A DNA stretch of 64,000 nucleotides, taken from contig NC_087070.1 of NCBI RefSeq assembly GCF_963678635.1, forward strand, positions 47,845,467 through 47,909,466, read 5' to 3'. Within the stretch, counting starts at the first letter, position 1. The number at the start of each line of letters is the position of its first letter. The notes below the pieces were generated by a model that had not been told where the DNA came from, searched no databases, and saw only the letters and a program-made list of their open reading frames with translations. The stretch is from Symsagittifera roscoffensis (Eukaryota; Xenacoelomorpha; Acoela; Convolutidae). This document shows positions 1 to 10,415 of the stretch, one piece after another. Made by a program: the position numbers and the translations under genes.

Positions 1-1264
1 CAGAATCTATTTTCATAGAATCTATTTTCATAAAAAATTGATAGCAAAACTGATCAAATCGAATACTTCAAAATCTCGTTTCATCAATCAAGCAAAAGTT
101 TGAAACGCGGTGAAAAGAATGACTCAAAAAACAACCAATTTTTACGCATCGATGTGATTGCAAGTTGGTTATTAAGGTTGGTTTGGATGGAAAATGTCAC
201 CCTTGATAATCACACGCGTTGGCGTGAAGCTTTGAAATTCAATTTGGTAAATTTCAATGAAAAGAGTCAGGATTGCATAAACTTTATGAAAAGAAAAAAA
301 TGGGCATTCAGTCCAAACTGATATGTATGGAATGATTTAAAGAGATGAATTAGCTGTTTTCAAAAATTAAGGTATAAGAAACTTTAGGCCGACCAAGTAT
401 CTAGTTTGCACTCATCCTAATCTGTAATCCAAATTTATAAATATGCTAAGCATGATAAGCTATTGATTTTTGCACAATGTTGTTTGAAAAATGTAATTTT
501 TTGAATGTGGCTATAAAATCAATAATTCAAAAAACTTCAGTGATTGAAAATTGTATCATAGGATATTTTTAGGCAGTTTTAGGTTTATGTTAACATCTGA
601 AAAAAAAAACATCTGACTTCACAAAAAAGCTTCATTGCAAGTTTTGATTTTTCTGTGTAAAAGACTGTCTGACCTAGGTTATTTATTTTCTTGTATTTTA
701 GTTTTAGAAACTGCTTGTTTGTGCAGAGAAAGATATAGCTACTAATTTGAGAAACTTTTTTCCGTGCAATTTTGAATTTTTTTAAGTAATAGTTGAAAAT
801 TTTAATAGTTTTTCCAATGCAGAAGAAAATCAAATTTTTGACTAACAAAAAGCTTTCATTCGGCGAAAGCCGCAATAATTTTGTTCAAAATTACGTAAAA
901 TCAAATATAGAATTTTTGAAATTTGTTTCCATGGAAAAAAAGCTTATCATAGAAAGTTCATCAGGAGAAATTGTCTCACAAGCGTTTTTTTTTTCAACTT
1001 AATAAAAAAACTGTATAATATTTTTTTGTATAAAAATTAACCCGGAAGATAGCGTCTTGATTCAACGGACACATATCATACAAGTATCTGAGCAGAAAAA
1101 TAAACCCATACTCCTCAATCATGTTCAACGAAACGCATATTATGGTAAACAACTCAATAGCATCCATTTTGTAACAGACTGCTGCAATCAGGAAAAGTTT
1201 AACATAATGTTTTTCCTTAAATTGTCTCAAATATCAACTTTGTATCCTCTTAAAACAATTAGAT
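1..1264. other. AT-rich intergenic stretch
   Basis: No gene is recognised. Short open frames on both strands overlap one another and have homopolymer-driven Lys/Phe/Asn composition, as expected by chance in AT-rich DNA. A small direct repeat (AATCTATTTTCATA) lies at the very start. No splice-bounded exon or known domain is seen. Confidence 0.6.
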
Positions 1265-2553
1265 TAGGGTATTGTCGATATTTACTGCCACAGACAAATA
1301 TAGAACCAGGATTTTCTGCTTTCTTACTGCGTGTCATTTATATGAATAGTGTTTTAACGAGCTGCTTTGCTCAATTTGGTTTAGAAAATTTTGAACGCTC
1401 ACGAATTCGCCGTTGACGCTATTAAAAACAGAGTTATAAAAAAAAACAACAAGACTGCTCGTATCAGGGCGAAGCCCTGAAAGTTCCGACTGCCTTTTAA
1501 CGTTTATGGAGCAGTAATAACATAAACAACATGAAAAAATGAAATGAAATAAAATAAAATGAAAAAAAAAAAAATTTCTAAAATTTGAAAATTTTTCTAT
1601 GAAAATCATCCCCCCACACGCCATATAAAGTACAAAACAATAGATTTCGCTCCTTGTAACAAATCAATTGTGGCAAATAAGCTTCTCACAACCAATTTGG
1701 AACGATTTCTAAGACGGATTATTTCTCCGCTTACGCGTTAATAGCGCGAAATATATCGCGCGTTAATTGTCCCAAATTGGTCAAAATGGCCAAAATGGCA
1801 ATCTTTAAACCCTCATAACTTTACGAAAAATGATCACAGGTGAAATATCTTTTCAAATTTAAGCTTAGGACAACAATACCTTTCGAATGATAAAATAAAT
1901 TTCCGTCAGTAGGGTATTGTCGATATTTACTGCCACAGACAAATATAGAACCAGGATTTTCTGCTTTCTTACTGCGTGTCATTTATATGAATAGTGTTTT
2001 AACGAGCTGCTTTGCTCAATTTGGTTTAGAAAATTTTGAACGCTCACGAATTCGCCGTTGACGCTATTAAAAACAGAGTTATAAAAAAAACAACAAGACT
2101 GCTAGTATCAGGGCGAAGCCCTGAAAGTTCCGACTGCCTTTTAACGTTTATGGAGCAGTAATAACATAAACAACATGAAAAAATGAAATGAAATAAAATA
2201 AAATGAAAAAAAAAAATTTTTTTCTAAAATTTGAAAATTTTTCTATGAAAATCATCCCCCCACACGCCATATAAAGTACAAAACAATAGATTTCGCTCCT
2301 TGTAACAAATCAATTGTGGCAAATAAGCTTCTCACAACCAATTTGGAACGATTTCTAAGACGGATTATTTCTCCGCTTACGCGTTAATAGCGCGAAATAT
2401 ATCGCGCGTTAATTGTCCCAAATTGGTCGAAATGGCCAAAATGGCAATCTTTAAACCCTCATAACTTTACGAAAAATGATCACAGGTGAAATATCTTTTC
2501 AAATTTAAGCTTAGGACAACAATACCTTTCGAATGATAAAATAAATTTCCGTC
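1265..2553. repeat. 645-bp tandem duplication (two copies)
   Basis: The sequence starting TAGGGTATTGTCGATATT at 1,265 recurs from 1,910, giving a unit of about 645 bp (1,265-1,909 and 1,910-2,553). The copies differ by a handful of changes (for example CTCG versus CTAG near 2,100, and poly-A length). Each unit contains a non-coding left part and most of a family M MITE; only the second copy continues to the true right end of the MITE. The near identity implies a recent duplication or an assembly artefact. Confidence 0.9.
1451..1908 (+). mobile_element. Family M MITE, copy 1 (right end missing)
   Basis: Starts with the family's AAGACTGCTCGTATC end and the hairpin TCAGGGCGAAGCCCTGA. It is cut off after TTTCCGTCA, where the tandem duplicate begins, so the terminal hairpin near the other end is absent. 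Confidence 0.85.
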
Positions 2554-2649
2554 AAAAATGGCTAGTTAAAAAGTCGAAATTTGTCTGAAGAAAAAAAAAC
2601 CCACCCGAACACAAATATTCCGTTACTTTCGTATCGAAAGTCGGAACAA
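2095..2649 (+). mobile_element. Family M MITE, copy 2 (complete)
   Basis: A full-length copy of about 555 bp and a good reference for the family. It has the left hairpin TCAGGGCGAAGCCCTGA, a poly-A/T tract near 2,205-2,225, the inner palindrome GCGCGAAATATATCGCGC near 2,390-2,407, and the right hairpin ACTTTCGTATCGAAAGT just inside the GTCGGAACAA end. TGTTCCGACT-like sequence near the left end pairs with AGTCGGAACA at the right end. No coding capacity, so it must be moved by proteins encoded elsewhere. The transposon class is unknown. Confidence 0.85.
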
Positions 2650-3316
2650 AAATGCTTGTACCCAGCAAAAAAAAATAAAATTGCAAACGCCTTAGTGCAT
2701 TTTAGCGTCTTGTAGCAGTTTTTCAGAAAAACACTAAGAAATTGCCTGCAGTGATGTTCCTTGGATAACAATCGATTATAATAGTCTTTCATATTCTAAT
2801 TCCATAAAATTCCTAATTAATCGATTGCAATGGATTAGTAATCGATTATAAAACAAATAAAGTAGGAATCATTTTAATCCATATCTCTAATATCTCTAAT
2901 ATCTCTAATATCTCTAATATCTCTAATATCTCTAATGCATTATAAGCGATTGCTTGGTCACAAAGTGTAAATATAATGATTTATAATGGCAACGTTTTTT
3001 CCCACGAAAATCGATATTAATCGAACATTATCCATTGAACCTCACTTGCGGGTGATAAAACTTCAAAATGAAATAAAATTTTGAAGTTTTAAGACAGAAT
3101 TTTGTTGAATATTTTCCCAACACAGGAAATAAATAGTAGAAAATCATGATCATTTTAGTGACTAATTCAGAACTAATAGAACCAATTAGCTTGCCTGAAA
3201 TCAACTCTTAGCTTGCTTAACATGCGTTAATAGTACGTTAAATATTGAGCATTCTTTCTCCAAAGTTGTTCGAATTGGCATCCCTCACTGAAGTTCCATG
3301 GATAATAACTGATAAC
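2650..3316. other. Intergenic, AT-rich with ATTATAATC words
   Basis: No gene is seen. Near 2,760-2,960 TAATCGATTATAATAG and related words alternate in both orientations around the 9-bp minisatellite. The phrase GTTCC(A/T)TGGATAA before such words recurs at 3,295, 7,915 (as TTTCATGGATAA) and 62,982. Confidence 0.55.
2881..2937. repeat. (ATATCTCTA)n minisatellite
   Basis: Six uninterrupted copies of a 9-bp unit, set in a stretch rich in the word ATTATAATC. Confidence 0.95.
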
Positions 3317-3834
3317 AAGACGCCCGTACCAGGGTGAGGCTCTGAATATTCCGACTGCCTCTTAAGGTCTATGGAGCAGCAATAACACGAAAAAATTAAG
3401 TGTAACAAACAAAAAAATTTTTTTTTTCAATTTGAGATTTTATTTGAAATCCATCCCCCTATACGCGATATTAAGTACAAAGTGATAGATTTCGCTCTTA
3501 GTAGCAAATCAAATGAGCTTCCTTTAACCAATTTGGAACGATTTCGAAGACGGATTTAATCTCCGCCTACGCGTTAATCGCTCGAAATATATATCGCGCG
3601 TTAAATCTCTAAAATTGGCCAAAATGGCAATCCTTAAACCACCATAAACTTATGAAAAATGATCACAGTTGGAACATCTTTTCAAATTTAAGCTCAAGAC
3701 AACAATAGTTTTGAATGACATTTAAAAATTTAGTCAAAATTGGCTAGATATAAAGTCGAAATTTGTCTGAAGAAAAAACATCCACCTCGAGCACAAATAT
3801 TCAGTTACTTTCATTAAGAAAGTCGGAAGAATAA
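3317..3834 (+). mobile_element. Family M MITE, copy 3 (diverged)
   Basis: Recognisable from AAGACGCCCGTACCAGGG to AAAGTCGGAAGA but with many substitutions: the left hairpin is degraded and the inner palindrome reads CTCGAAATATATATCGCGCG. An older copy than its neighbours. Confidence 0.8.
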
Positions 3835-4041
3835 TCGATTCTTTCGTGGCCAAGAATGTTGCCAATATATTCGTTAATAGAAACACTTTGGAACCACACA
3901 ACCGATTAGAATCTTTTTTTATCCATTGTTTTTAAAGAATTTTATTAATTAAAACCCATCTTTAGCCATTAATGCTTCCAAACATTCTGCCGTGCAGTTT
4001 TTCTACCTATTTGGATTTTTAAGCCTACTCAAGTCTACTTA

Positions 4042-5768
4042 GTTTTAATAGGATAAAAGTGAGAAAAAAATGTTAACAAAATAAGAAAAAAAAAAATTTA
4101 AAAAAAAACAAATGTCTCATAAATCAATTGTAATGTTCAAGATTTGAAACTATGCGGAAAGCTTTTGGAAAATCCAGTCTCTTGCGCAAAACAAATTATG
4201 ACTCATTATAATTCAATGTAATCCATCTTAATCCATTGTAATCCATTATTATCCATTCTAATCCAATATAATTTATTATAATCCATTATAATCCATCGAA
4301 CTCCAATATAATCGTTTATATTGCTTTAAACTGATTTCTTTATTGTTTGCTTTTTAAAAAATTATTAATCTTTTGTATTCGGTTATTTTAGTGTTTTGTG
4401 TAGACAGACCTTGAAAATCTCAGTGCGAGATCTTTCAACCTCAAAAATTTTCAAAAAAAAACAAATAATTTTAAAAATTTGAGCTTATGACGTCAATTAT
4501 AATCAAAGAGACTAAGAAAACGATTCTTCAAAAATGGGTTAGTTAATTGGTCAAAAATTGTCAGAAAAATTTTTGATCAATTTTTTTAAATTTAAATTAG
4601 CAAAGGTTTATCTATCGATATCCTTAGCAATTTCTTTTTTTCTTGTTTTTGAGAGTGAACTTTTACTATCATTTCCGATATATTTTGAAATTTACATCTA
4701 TGATAGAAAAAAAAACATTGTAAACATCAATAATCTTATTTATTATATAATGTTTCCATGTTACAATGACATCATTGCTTTTATAAATTGTGTTAATACC
4801 ATATTAGCCTGAAAACAATTTTTTATATAAACATCATTGTTAAAAAAATTTTTCTAAGTTTTTCTTACTAAAAAAGTAAGATTCAAGGTATAGAGAAAAT
4901 CAAAAAACTGTTAATAAAAAAAGTTCAAGAGCCTCCTTATTCATAAAACTTGTTTTTGTGTCTGCTGAAAATACTTTGAAAAATTTTTAATAGGTAAATA
5001 GTCAAATATGAAAAACACAAAACAGTAACGAAAATAATCAGTTTTTTTGTCAATCACACTGGGTTTTCATTTGATTTCTGCATCAAAATACAACTTTTTA
5101 GAATGAATGTACCCAATCAAAATATTCTCAATAAAGAAAGGGAGAGGGGGTATTGAGTTTGGGGGGATTGAGAGAAGGGGCTAAGAACACTTGCGGATTT
5201 AGGTAGGGGGAGGAGAACGGGGCGGCGGACGTCCCCTCCCCCTCAGGGATTTGACCCCTACCGACCCAAAGGGTCCCCTTTTGTAGTATTCTGAGATATC
5301 CATTTTTGGCTAACTGACCCTAAAATTTACACTAAACCAAATTTAGGTTGAAATAATCAATTTGAATGAACTACTATTAAGATTTGTGACACATATTATT
5401 AAAAATAGTGAATGGCATGAGAAAAAAAACGAAAAAGGGCTAAAATATTGAAAGGCTAAAATATTGAAAGGTTTAAAGGGCTAAAACATTGAAAGGCATG
5501 TTTGATGCATTTCAATGTTATGACATACAAACTATTTTTAAGTATGTCGAAGTACGGGGGATTCTTAATTAGGTCAAAAAAGGGGACATTGCTAAGGAGA
5601 TCCCACCAATTTATACTGCTGACTAAGCCATTTTTCCACTCTCCCATATTTTAAATTTAGGCTCTTTTCCCTCCCCCTCCCCCACCTCACACGAGAATCA
5701 ACTTCATGGTTTAACGAGTGGTTTTACAAAATTAATTATGAAAATCAAATATGTATTTCAAAGCCTAA
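4042..5768. repeat. 1.7-kb dispersed duplication, copy A
   Basis: Matches 8,451-10,168 at very high identity, apart from a short deletion of ATCCATT-type repeats in copy B. It contains an 84-codon frame at 4,558-4,812 with hydrophobic stretches; copy B keeps it with one Leu-to-Pro change. Conservation here simply reflects recent duplication and I do not call it a gene. A family G-rich repeat lies at 5,192-5,330. The unit ends directly at a family M copy in both places, so the MITE probably belongs to the duplicated block. Confidence 0.9.
5192..5330. repeat. G-rich dispersed repeat (GCGGATTTAGG...GACCCAAAGG), copy 1
   Basis: Begins TTGCGGATTTAGG, passes through a G-rich then C-rich arm that can fold back, then GACCCCTACCGACCCAAAGG and ends near GAGATATCCATTTTTGGCT. 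The same order recurs at 8,262-8,400, 9,581-9,720 and once in each 1.3-kb unit of 33,647-37,541. Confidence 0.8.
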
Positions 5769-6438
5769 AAAGACTGCTCGTATCAGGGCGAAGCCCTGAA
5801 TGTTCCGACTGCTTTTCAATGTTTATGGAGCAGTAATAACAAAATTAAATGAAATAAAATGAAATGATTTTTTTTTTAATTTGAAATTTTTTATGAAAAT
5901 CATCCCGCCACACCCCATATAAAGTACAAAAGGAGATTTCGTTCCTTGTAACAAATCAATAATGGCAAAGAAGCTTGGTATTGACATGAAAAAATTAATT
6001 CTAACAAAAAATTGTATTTCTTTTTTTTTAATTCGAGTTTTTTTTGTAAAAATCATCCCCCCACATGCCATATAAAGTACAAAGTGATAGATTTCACTCT
6101 TATTAACAAATCTATTATGGCATATAAGCATCATTGAACAAATTTGGAACGATTTTAAGACGAATTAAATCTCCGCTTACGCGTTAATAGCGCGAAATAT
6201 GTCGCGAGTTAATTGTCCCAAATTGGCCAAAATGGCAATCTTTAAACCCCTATAACTTTACAAAAACTGATCACAGGTGAAATATCTTTTCAAATTTAAG
6301 CTCAGAACAACAATAGCTTTTGAATGATAATTTTTTTTTGTCAAAAATGGCTAGTTAAAAAGTCGAAATTTGTCTGAAGAAAAAAAAACCACCCCGAGCA
6401 CAAATATTCCGTTACTTTCGTATCGAAAGTCGGAACAA
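5769..6438 (+). mobile_element. Family M MITE, copy 4 (internally duplicated)
   Basis: Both ends are present, but the middle ATCATCCCxCCACAxxCCATAT...GTACAAA section occurs twice (about 5,900-5,960 and 6,050-6,110), which makes this copy about 110 bp longer than the reference. The inner palindrome is mutated (GCGCGAAATATGTCGCGAG). Confidence 0.85.
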
Positions 6439-6666
6439 TTAGTCCCTATGCCAATTTTCATAATAATCCAATAATGTGAACAAAATTTTAACTTGTAAAA
6501 CTTTGCAGGTGGTGGGGGAGGGGGGTATAAGAAAGATAGCTTAAATTTAATTTAAAAAACTATTTCAACGTCGTCATAATGAATAGCATTTTGCCATGGT
6601 GAGTTCACTAACATGAGAACAGATTTGTTCTTCATACTGGCTGATTATCATGCATATAGCCATAAC

Positions 6667-7199
6667 AAGACTGCTCGTATCAGGGCGAAGCCCTGAATGT
6701 TCCGACTGCCTTTTAAGGTTTATGGAGCAGTAATAACATTAAAAAGTTCAATGAAATAAAACAAAATGAAAAAAAAATTTTTCTAAAATTTGAAATTTTT
6801 TTTATAAAAATCATCCCCCCACACGCCATATACAGTACAAAAGGATAGATTTCGCTCCTTGTAACAAACCAATTATGGCAAATAGGCTTCTTTTAACCAA
6901 TTTGGAACGATTTCTAAGATGGATTAACTCTCCGCTTACGCGTTAATAACGCGAAATATATCGCGCGTTAATTGTCCCAAATTGGCCAAAATGGCAATCT
7001 TTAAACCCCCGTAACTTTACAAAAAAGGATCACAGGTGAAATATCTTTTCAAATTTGAGCTCAGGACAATAATACCTTTCGAATGATATAAAAAAATTCC
7101 GTCAAAAATGGCTAGTTAAAAAGTCGAAATTTGTCTGAAGAAAAAAAAACCAACCCGAGCACAAATATTCCGTTACTTTTGTATCGAAAGTCGGAACAA
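6667..7199 (+). mobile_element. Family M MITE, copy 5 (complete)
   Basis: Complete from AAGACTGCTCGTATC to AAAGTCGGAACAA. The left hairpin and the inner GCGCG...CGCGC hairpin are intact; the right hairpin has one G:U-type change (TTTTGTATCGAAAG). Confidence 0.88.
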
Positions 7200-7428
7200 T
7201 TAGTCCCTATGCCAATTTTCATAATAATCCAATAATGTGAACAAAATTTTAACTTGTAAAACTTTGCAGGTGGTGGGGGAGGGGGGGTATAAAAAAGATA
7301 GCTTAAATTTAATTTAAAAAACTATTTCAACGTCGTCATAATGAATAGCATTTTGCCATGGTGTGTTCACTAACATGAGAACAGATTTGTTCTTCATACT
7401 GGCTGATTATCATGCATATAGCCATAAC

Positions 7429-7575
7429 AAGACTGCTCGTATCAGGGCGAAGCCCTGAATGTTCCGACTGCCTTTTAAGGTTTATGGAGCAGTAATAACA
7501 CTACAAAGTTCAATGAAATAAAACAAAATGAAAAAAAAAAATTCTAAAATTTGATTTTTTTTTAAATAAAAATTA
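7429..7575 (+). mobile_element. Family M MITE, copy 6 (left fragment)
   Basis: Only the left third is present, ending at the A/T-rich tract. It arose as the truncated second half of the 761-bp tandem duplication. Confidence 0.8.
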
Positions 7576-8142
7576 TTCCCTCTGATTTATATTATAAGCA
7601 TCTTCAAACTTTTACTTCGAAAATATTTAAAGACTGAATAGCTTGGCAGTAGTTGGTTTTGCAGATAATTGAGTATGAAGCGTCAATCATGCAGTCTAAA
7701 CTATCCGAAATTATACGTTTGCGAACCCGGTAACCTTTCCATACAATGATTTAAAGTGAAATTTTTGCGAGATTGAGACTGATATCTTCAAGACAATTTA
7801 AATTACGTTCGCTTTTAAAGACTATTTCAAAAACAATTTGTCTTATAACGAAAGCTCGAAGTTTTTTTTCTAAAACGATGCAAAAAGAATATTGCTATAC
7901 GTGAAAAGGGGGTTTCATGGATAATAATTGATTGTTATTCCATTCCGACTTTCGAAGAAAAGCGGAAAACTTACGATTGGATTGATTTTATATTCGGTTC
8001 AAAAGTAAAAAAGTAAAAGTTCATTTACCTTTGATTGCTTTTTGAAAATTTTTGAGGTTTTTAAAATCGGCTGTTTGACCATGCTCTTGACTAATTTTTG
8101 CGTGCCGCAAACAAAAAAATTAATATACGATACTGTACGGAA

Positions 8143-8187
<45 letters not shown>

Positions 8188-8261
8188 AGTTGTTTTTTTT
8201 TCCTCAGACGAAGTCCAAAAACATATTTGCTCGCTCGGGGGATCAATCCTTGGATGTTCAT
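7576..8261. other. Intergenic stretch with an AT microsatellite
   Basis: No gene is seen. It holds the (AT)n run at 8,145-8,184 and, near 7,910, the TTTCATGGATAATAATTG phrase that also introduces ATAATC-rich patches elsewhere. Confidence 0.6.
8145..8184. repeat. (AT)n microsatellite
   Basis: Twenty uninterrupted AT dinucleotides. Confidence 0.97.
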
Positions 8262-8400
8262 GGACAGTAGCGGATTTAGGAGGGGGGGTTGGCGGGCGCT
8301 CCCACCTTCTCAGGGATTCGACCCCTGCCGACCCAAAGGGCCCCCCTTTGTAATATTTTGAGGTATCCATTTTTGGTTGACTTACCTTAAAAATTTTTTA
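8262..8400. repeat. G-rich dispersed repeat, copy 2
   Basis: AGTAGCGGATTTAGGAGG through GACCCCTGCCGACCCAAAGG to GAGGTATCCATTTTTGG; the same architecture as the copy at 5,192. Confidence 0.8.
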
Positions 8401-8450
8401 AAAGCGCCTTGAGCGCCAATCTGTATTAATTTTGTTGTCGAAATTTTTTT

Positions 8451-10168
8451 GTTTTAATAGTATAAAAGTGAGAAAAAAATGTTAACAAAATAAGAAAAAA
8501 TAAAATTTAAAAAAAAACAAATGTCTCATAAATCAATTGTAATGTTCAAGATTTGAAACTATGCGGAAAGCTTTCGGAAAATCCAGTCTCTTGCGCAAAA
8601 CAAATTATGACTCATTATAATTCAATGTAATCCATCTTAATCCATTCTAATCCAATATAATTTATTATAATCCATTATAATCCATCGAACTCCAATATAA
8701 TCGTTTATATTGCTTTAAACTGATTTCTTTATTGTTTGGTTTTTAAAAAATTATTAATCTTTTGTATTCGGTTATTTTAGTGTTTTTTGTAGACAGACCT
8801 TGAAAATCTCAGTGCGAGATCTTTCAACCCCAAAAATTTTCAAAAAAAAACAAATAATTTTAAAAGTTTGAGCTTATGACGTCAATTATAATCAAAGAGA
8901 CTAAGAAAACGATTATTCAAAAATGGGTTAGTTAATTGGTCAAAAATTGTCAGAAAAATTTTTGATCAATTTTTTTAAATTTAAATTAGCAAAGGTTTAT
9001 CTATCGATATCCTTAGCAATTTCTTTTTTTCTTGTTTTTGAGAGTGAACTTTTACCATCATTTCCGATATATTTTGAAATTTACATCTATGATAGAAAAA
9101 AAAACATTGTAAACATCAATAATCTTATTTATTATATAATGTTTCCATGTTACAATGACATCATTGCTTTTATAAATTGTGTTAATACCATATTAGCCTG
9201 AAAACAATTTTTTATATAAACATCATTGTTAAAAAATTTTTTCTAAGTTTTTCTTACTAAAAAAGTAAGATTCAAGGTATAGAGAAAATCAAAAAACTGT
9301 TAATAAAAAAAGTTCAAGAGCCTCCTTATTCATAAAACTTGTTTTTGTGTCTGCTGAAAATACTTTGAAAAATTTTTAATAGGTAAATAGTCAAATATGA
9401 AAAACACAAAACAGTAACGAAAATAATCAGTTTTTTTGTCAATCACACTGGGTTTTCATTTGATTTCTGCATCAAAATACAACTTTTTAGAATGAATGTA
9501 CCCAATCAAAATATTCTCAATAAAGAAAGGGAGAGGGGGTATTGAGTTTGGGGGGATTGAGAGAAGGGGCTAAGACCACTTGCGGATTTAGGTAGGGGGA
9601 GGAGAACGGGGCGGCGGACGTCCCCTCCCCCTCAGGGATTTGACCCCTACCGACCCAAAGGGTCCCTTTTTGTAGTATTCTGAGATATCCATTTTTGGCT
9701 AACTGACCCTAAAATTTACACTAAACCAAATTTAGGCTGAAATAATCAATTTGAATGAACTACTATTAAGATTTGTGACACATATTATTAAAAATAGTGA
9801 ATGGTATGAGAAAAAAAAACGAAAAAGGGCTAAAATAATGAAAGGCTAAAATATTGAAAGGTTTAAAGAGCTAAAATATTGAAAGGCATATTTGATGCAT
9901 TTCAATGTTATGACATACAAACTATAACATGCATTTTTAAGTATGTCGAAGCACGGGGGATTCTTAATTAGGTCAAAAAAGGGGACATTGCTAAGGAGAT
10001 CCCACCAATTTATACTGCTGACTAAGCCATTTTTCCACTCCCCCATATTTTAAATTTAGGCTCTTTTCCCTCCCCCTCCCCCACCTCACACGAGAATCAA
10101 CTTCATGGTTTAACGAGTGGTTTTACAAAATTAATTATGAAAATCAAATATGTATTTCAAAGCCTAAA
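8451..10168. repeat. 1.7-kb dispersed duplication, copy B
   Basis: Near-identical to 4,042-5,768, including the 84-codon frame (8,947-9,201) and the G-rich repeat (9,581-9,720). It has an extra short ACATGC-type insertion near 9,925 and a short deletion of TAATCCATT repeats near 8,640. It runs into a family M copy and then the gap. Confidence 0.9.
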
Positions 10169-10215
10169 AAGACTGCTCGCATCAGGGCGAAGCCCTGAAT
10201 GTTCCGACTGCTTTT
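10169..10215 (+). mobile_element. Family M MITE, copy 7 (runs into gap)
   Basis: The left end and left hairpin are present; the remainder falls in unsequenced N bases. Confidence 0.8.
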
Positions 10216-10415
10216 NNNNNNNNNNNNNNNNNNNNNNNNNNNNNNNNNNNNNNNNNNNNNNNNNNNNNNNNNNNNNNNNNNNNNNNNNNNNNNNNNNNNN
10301 NNNNNNNNNNNNNNNNNNNNNNNNNNNNNNNNNNNNNNNNNNNNNNNNNNNNNNNNNNNNNNNNNNNNNNNNNNNNNNNNNNNNNNNNNNNNNNNNNNNN
10401 NNNNNNNNNNNNNNN
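10216..10415. other. Assembly gap, 200 N
   Basis: Exactly 200 N, most likely a fixed-size scaffolding placeholder rather than a measured length. It sits inside a family M copy at the end of a duplicated block, a typical place for an assembly to break. Confidence 0.97.

Larger units (their letters stand above)
6431..7575. repeat. 761-bp tandem duplication, one and a half copies
   Basis: CGGAACAATTAGTCCCTATG at 6,431 recurs at 7,192, an offset of 761 bp, and the two copies stay almost identical until about 7,560. The unit consists of a unique spacer plus one family M copy; the second unit stops inside the MITE poly-A tract. Confidence 0.9.

Noticed and set aside
2755..2960. tRNA or other RNA gene in the ATAATC-rich stretch
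   Set aside because: No cloverleaf or A/B box could be drawn; hairpins there are simple AT palindromes.
8098..8370. Frames through the (AT)n run on both strands
   Set aside because: Tyr-Ile repeats come from the microsatellite; flanks are the G-rich dispersed repeat.
4558..9201. Conserved 84-codon frame in both 1.7-kb copies
   Set aside because: Identity comes from recent duplication of the whole block; non-coding flanks are just as similar, and composition is plain AT-rich.
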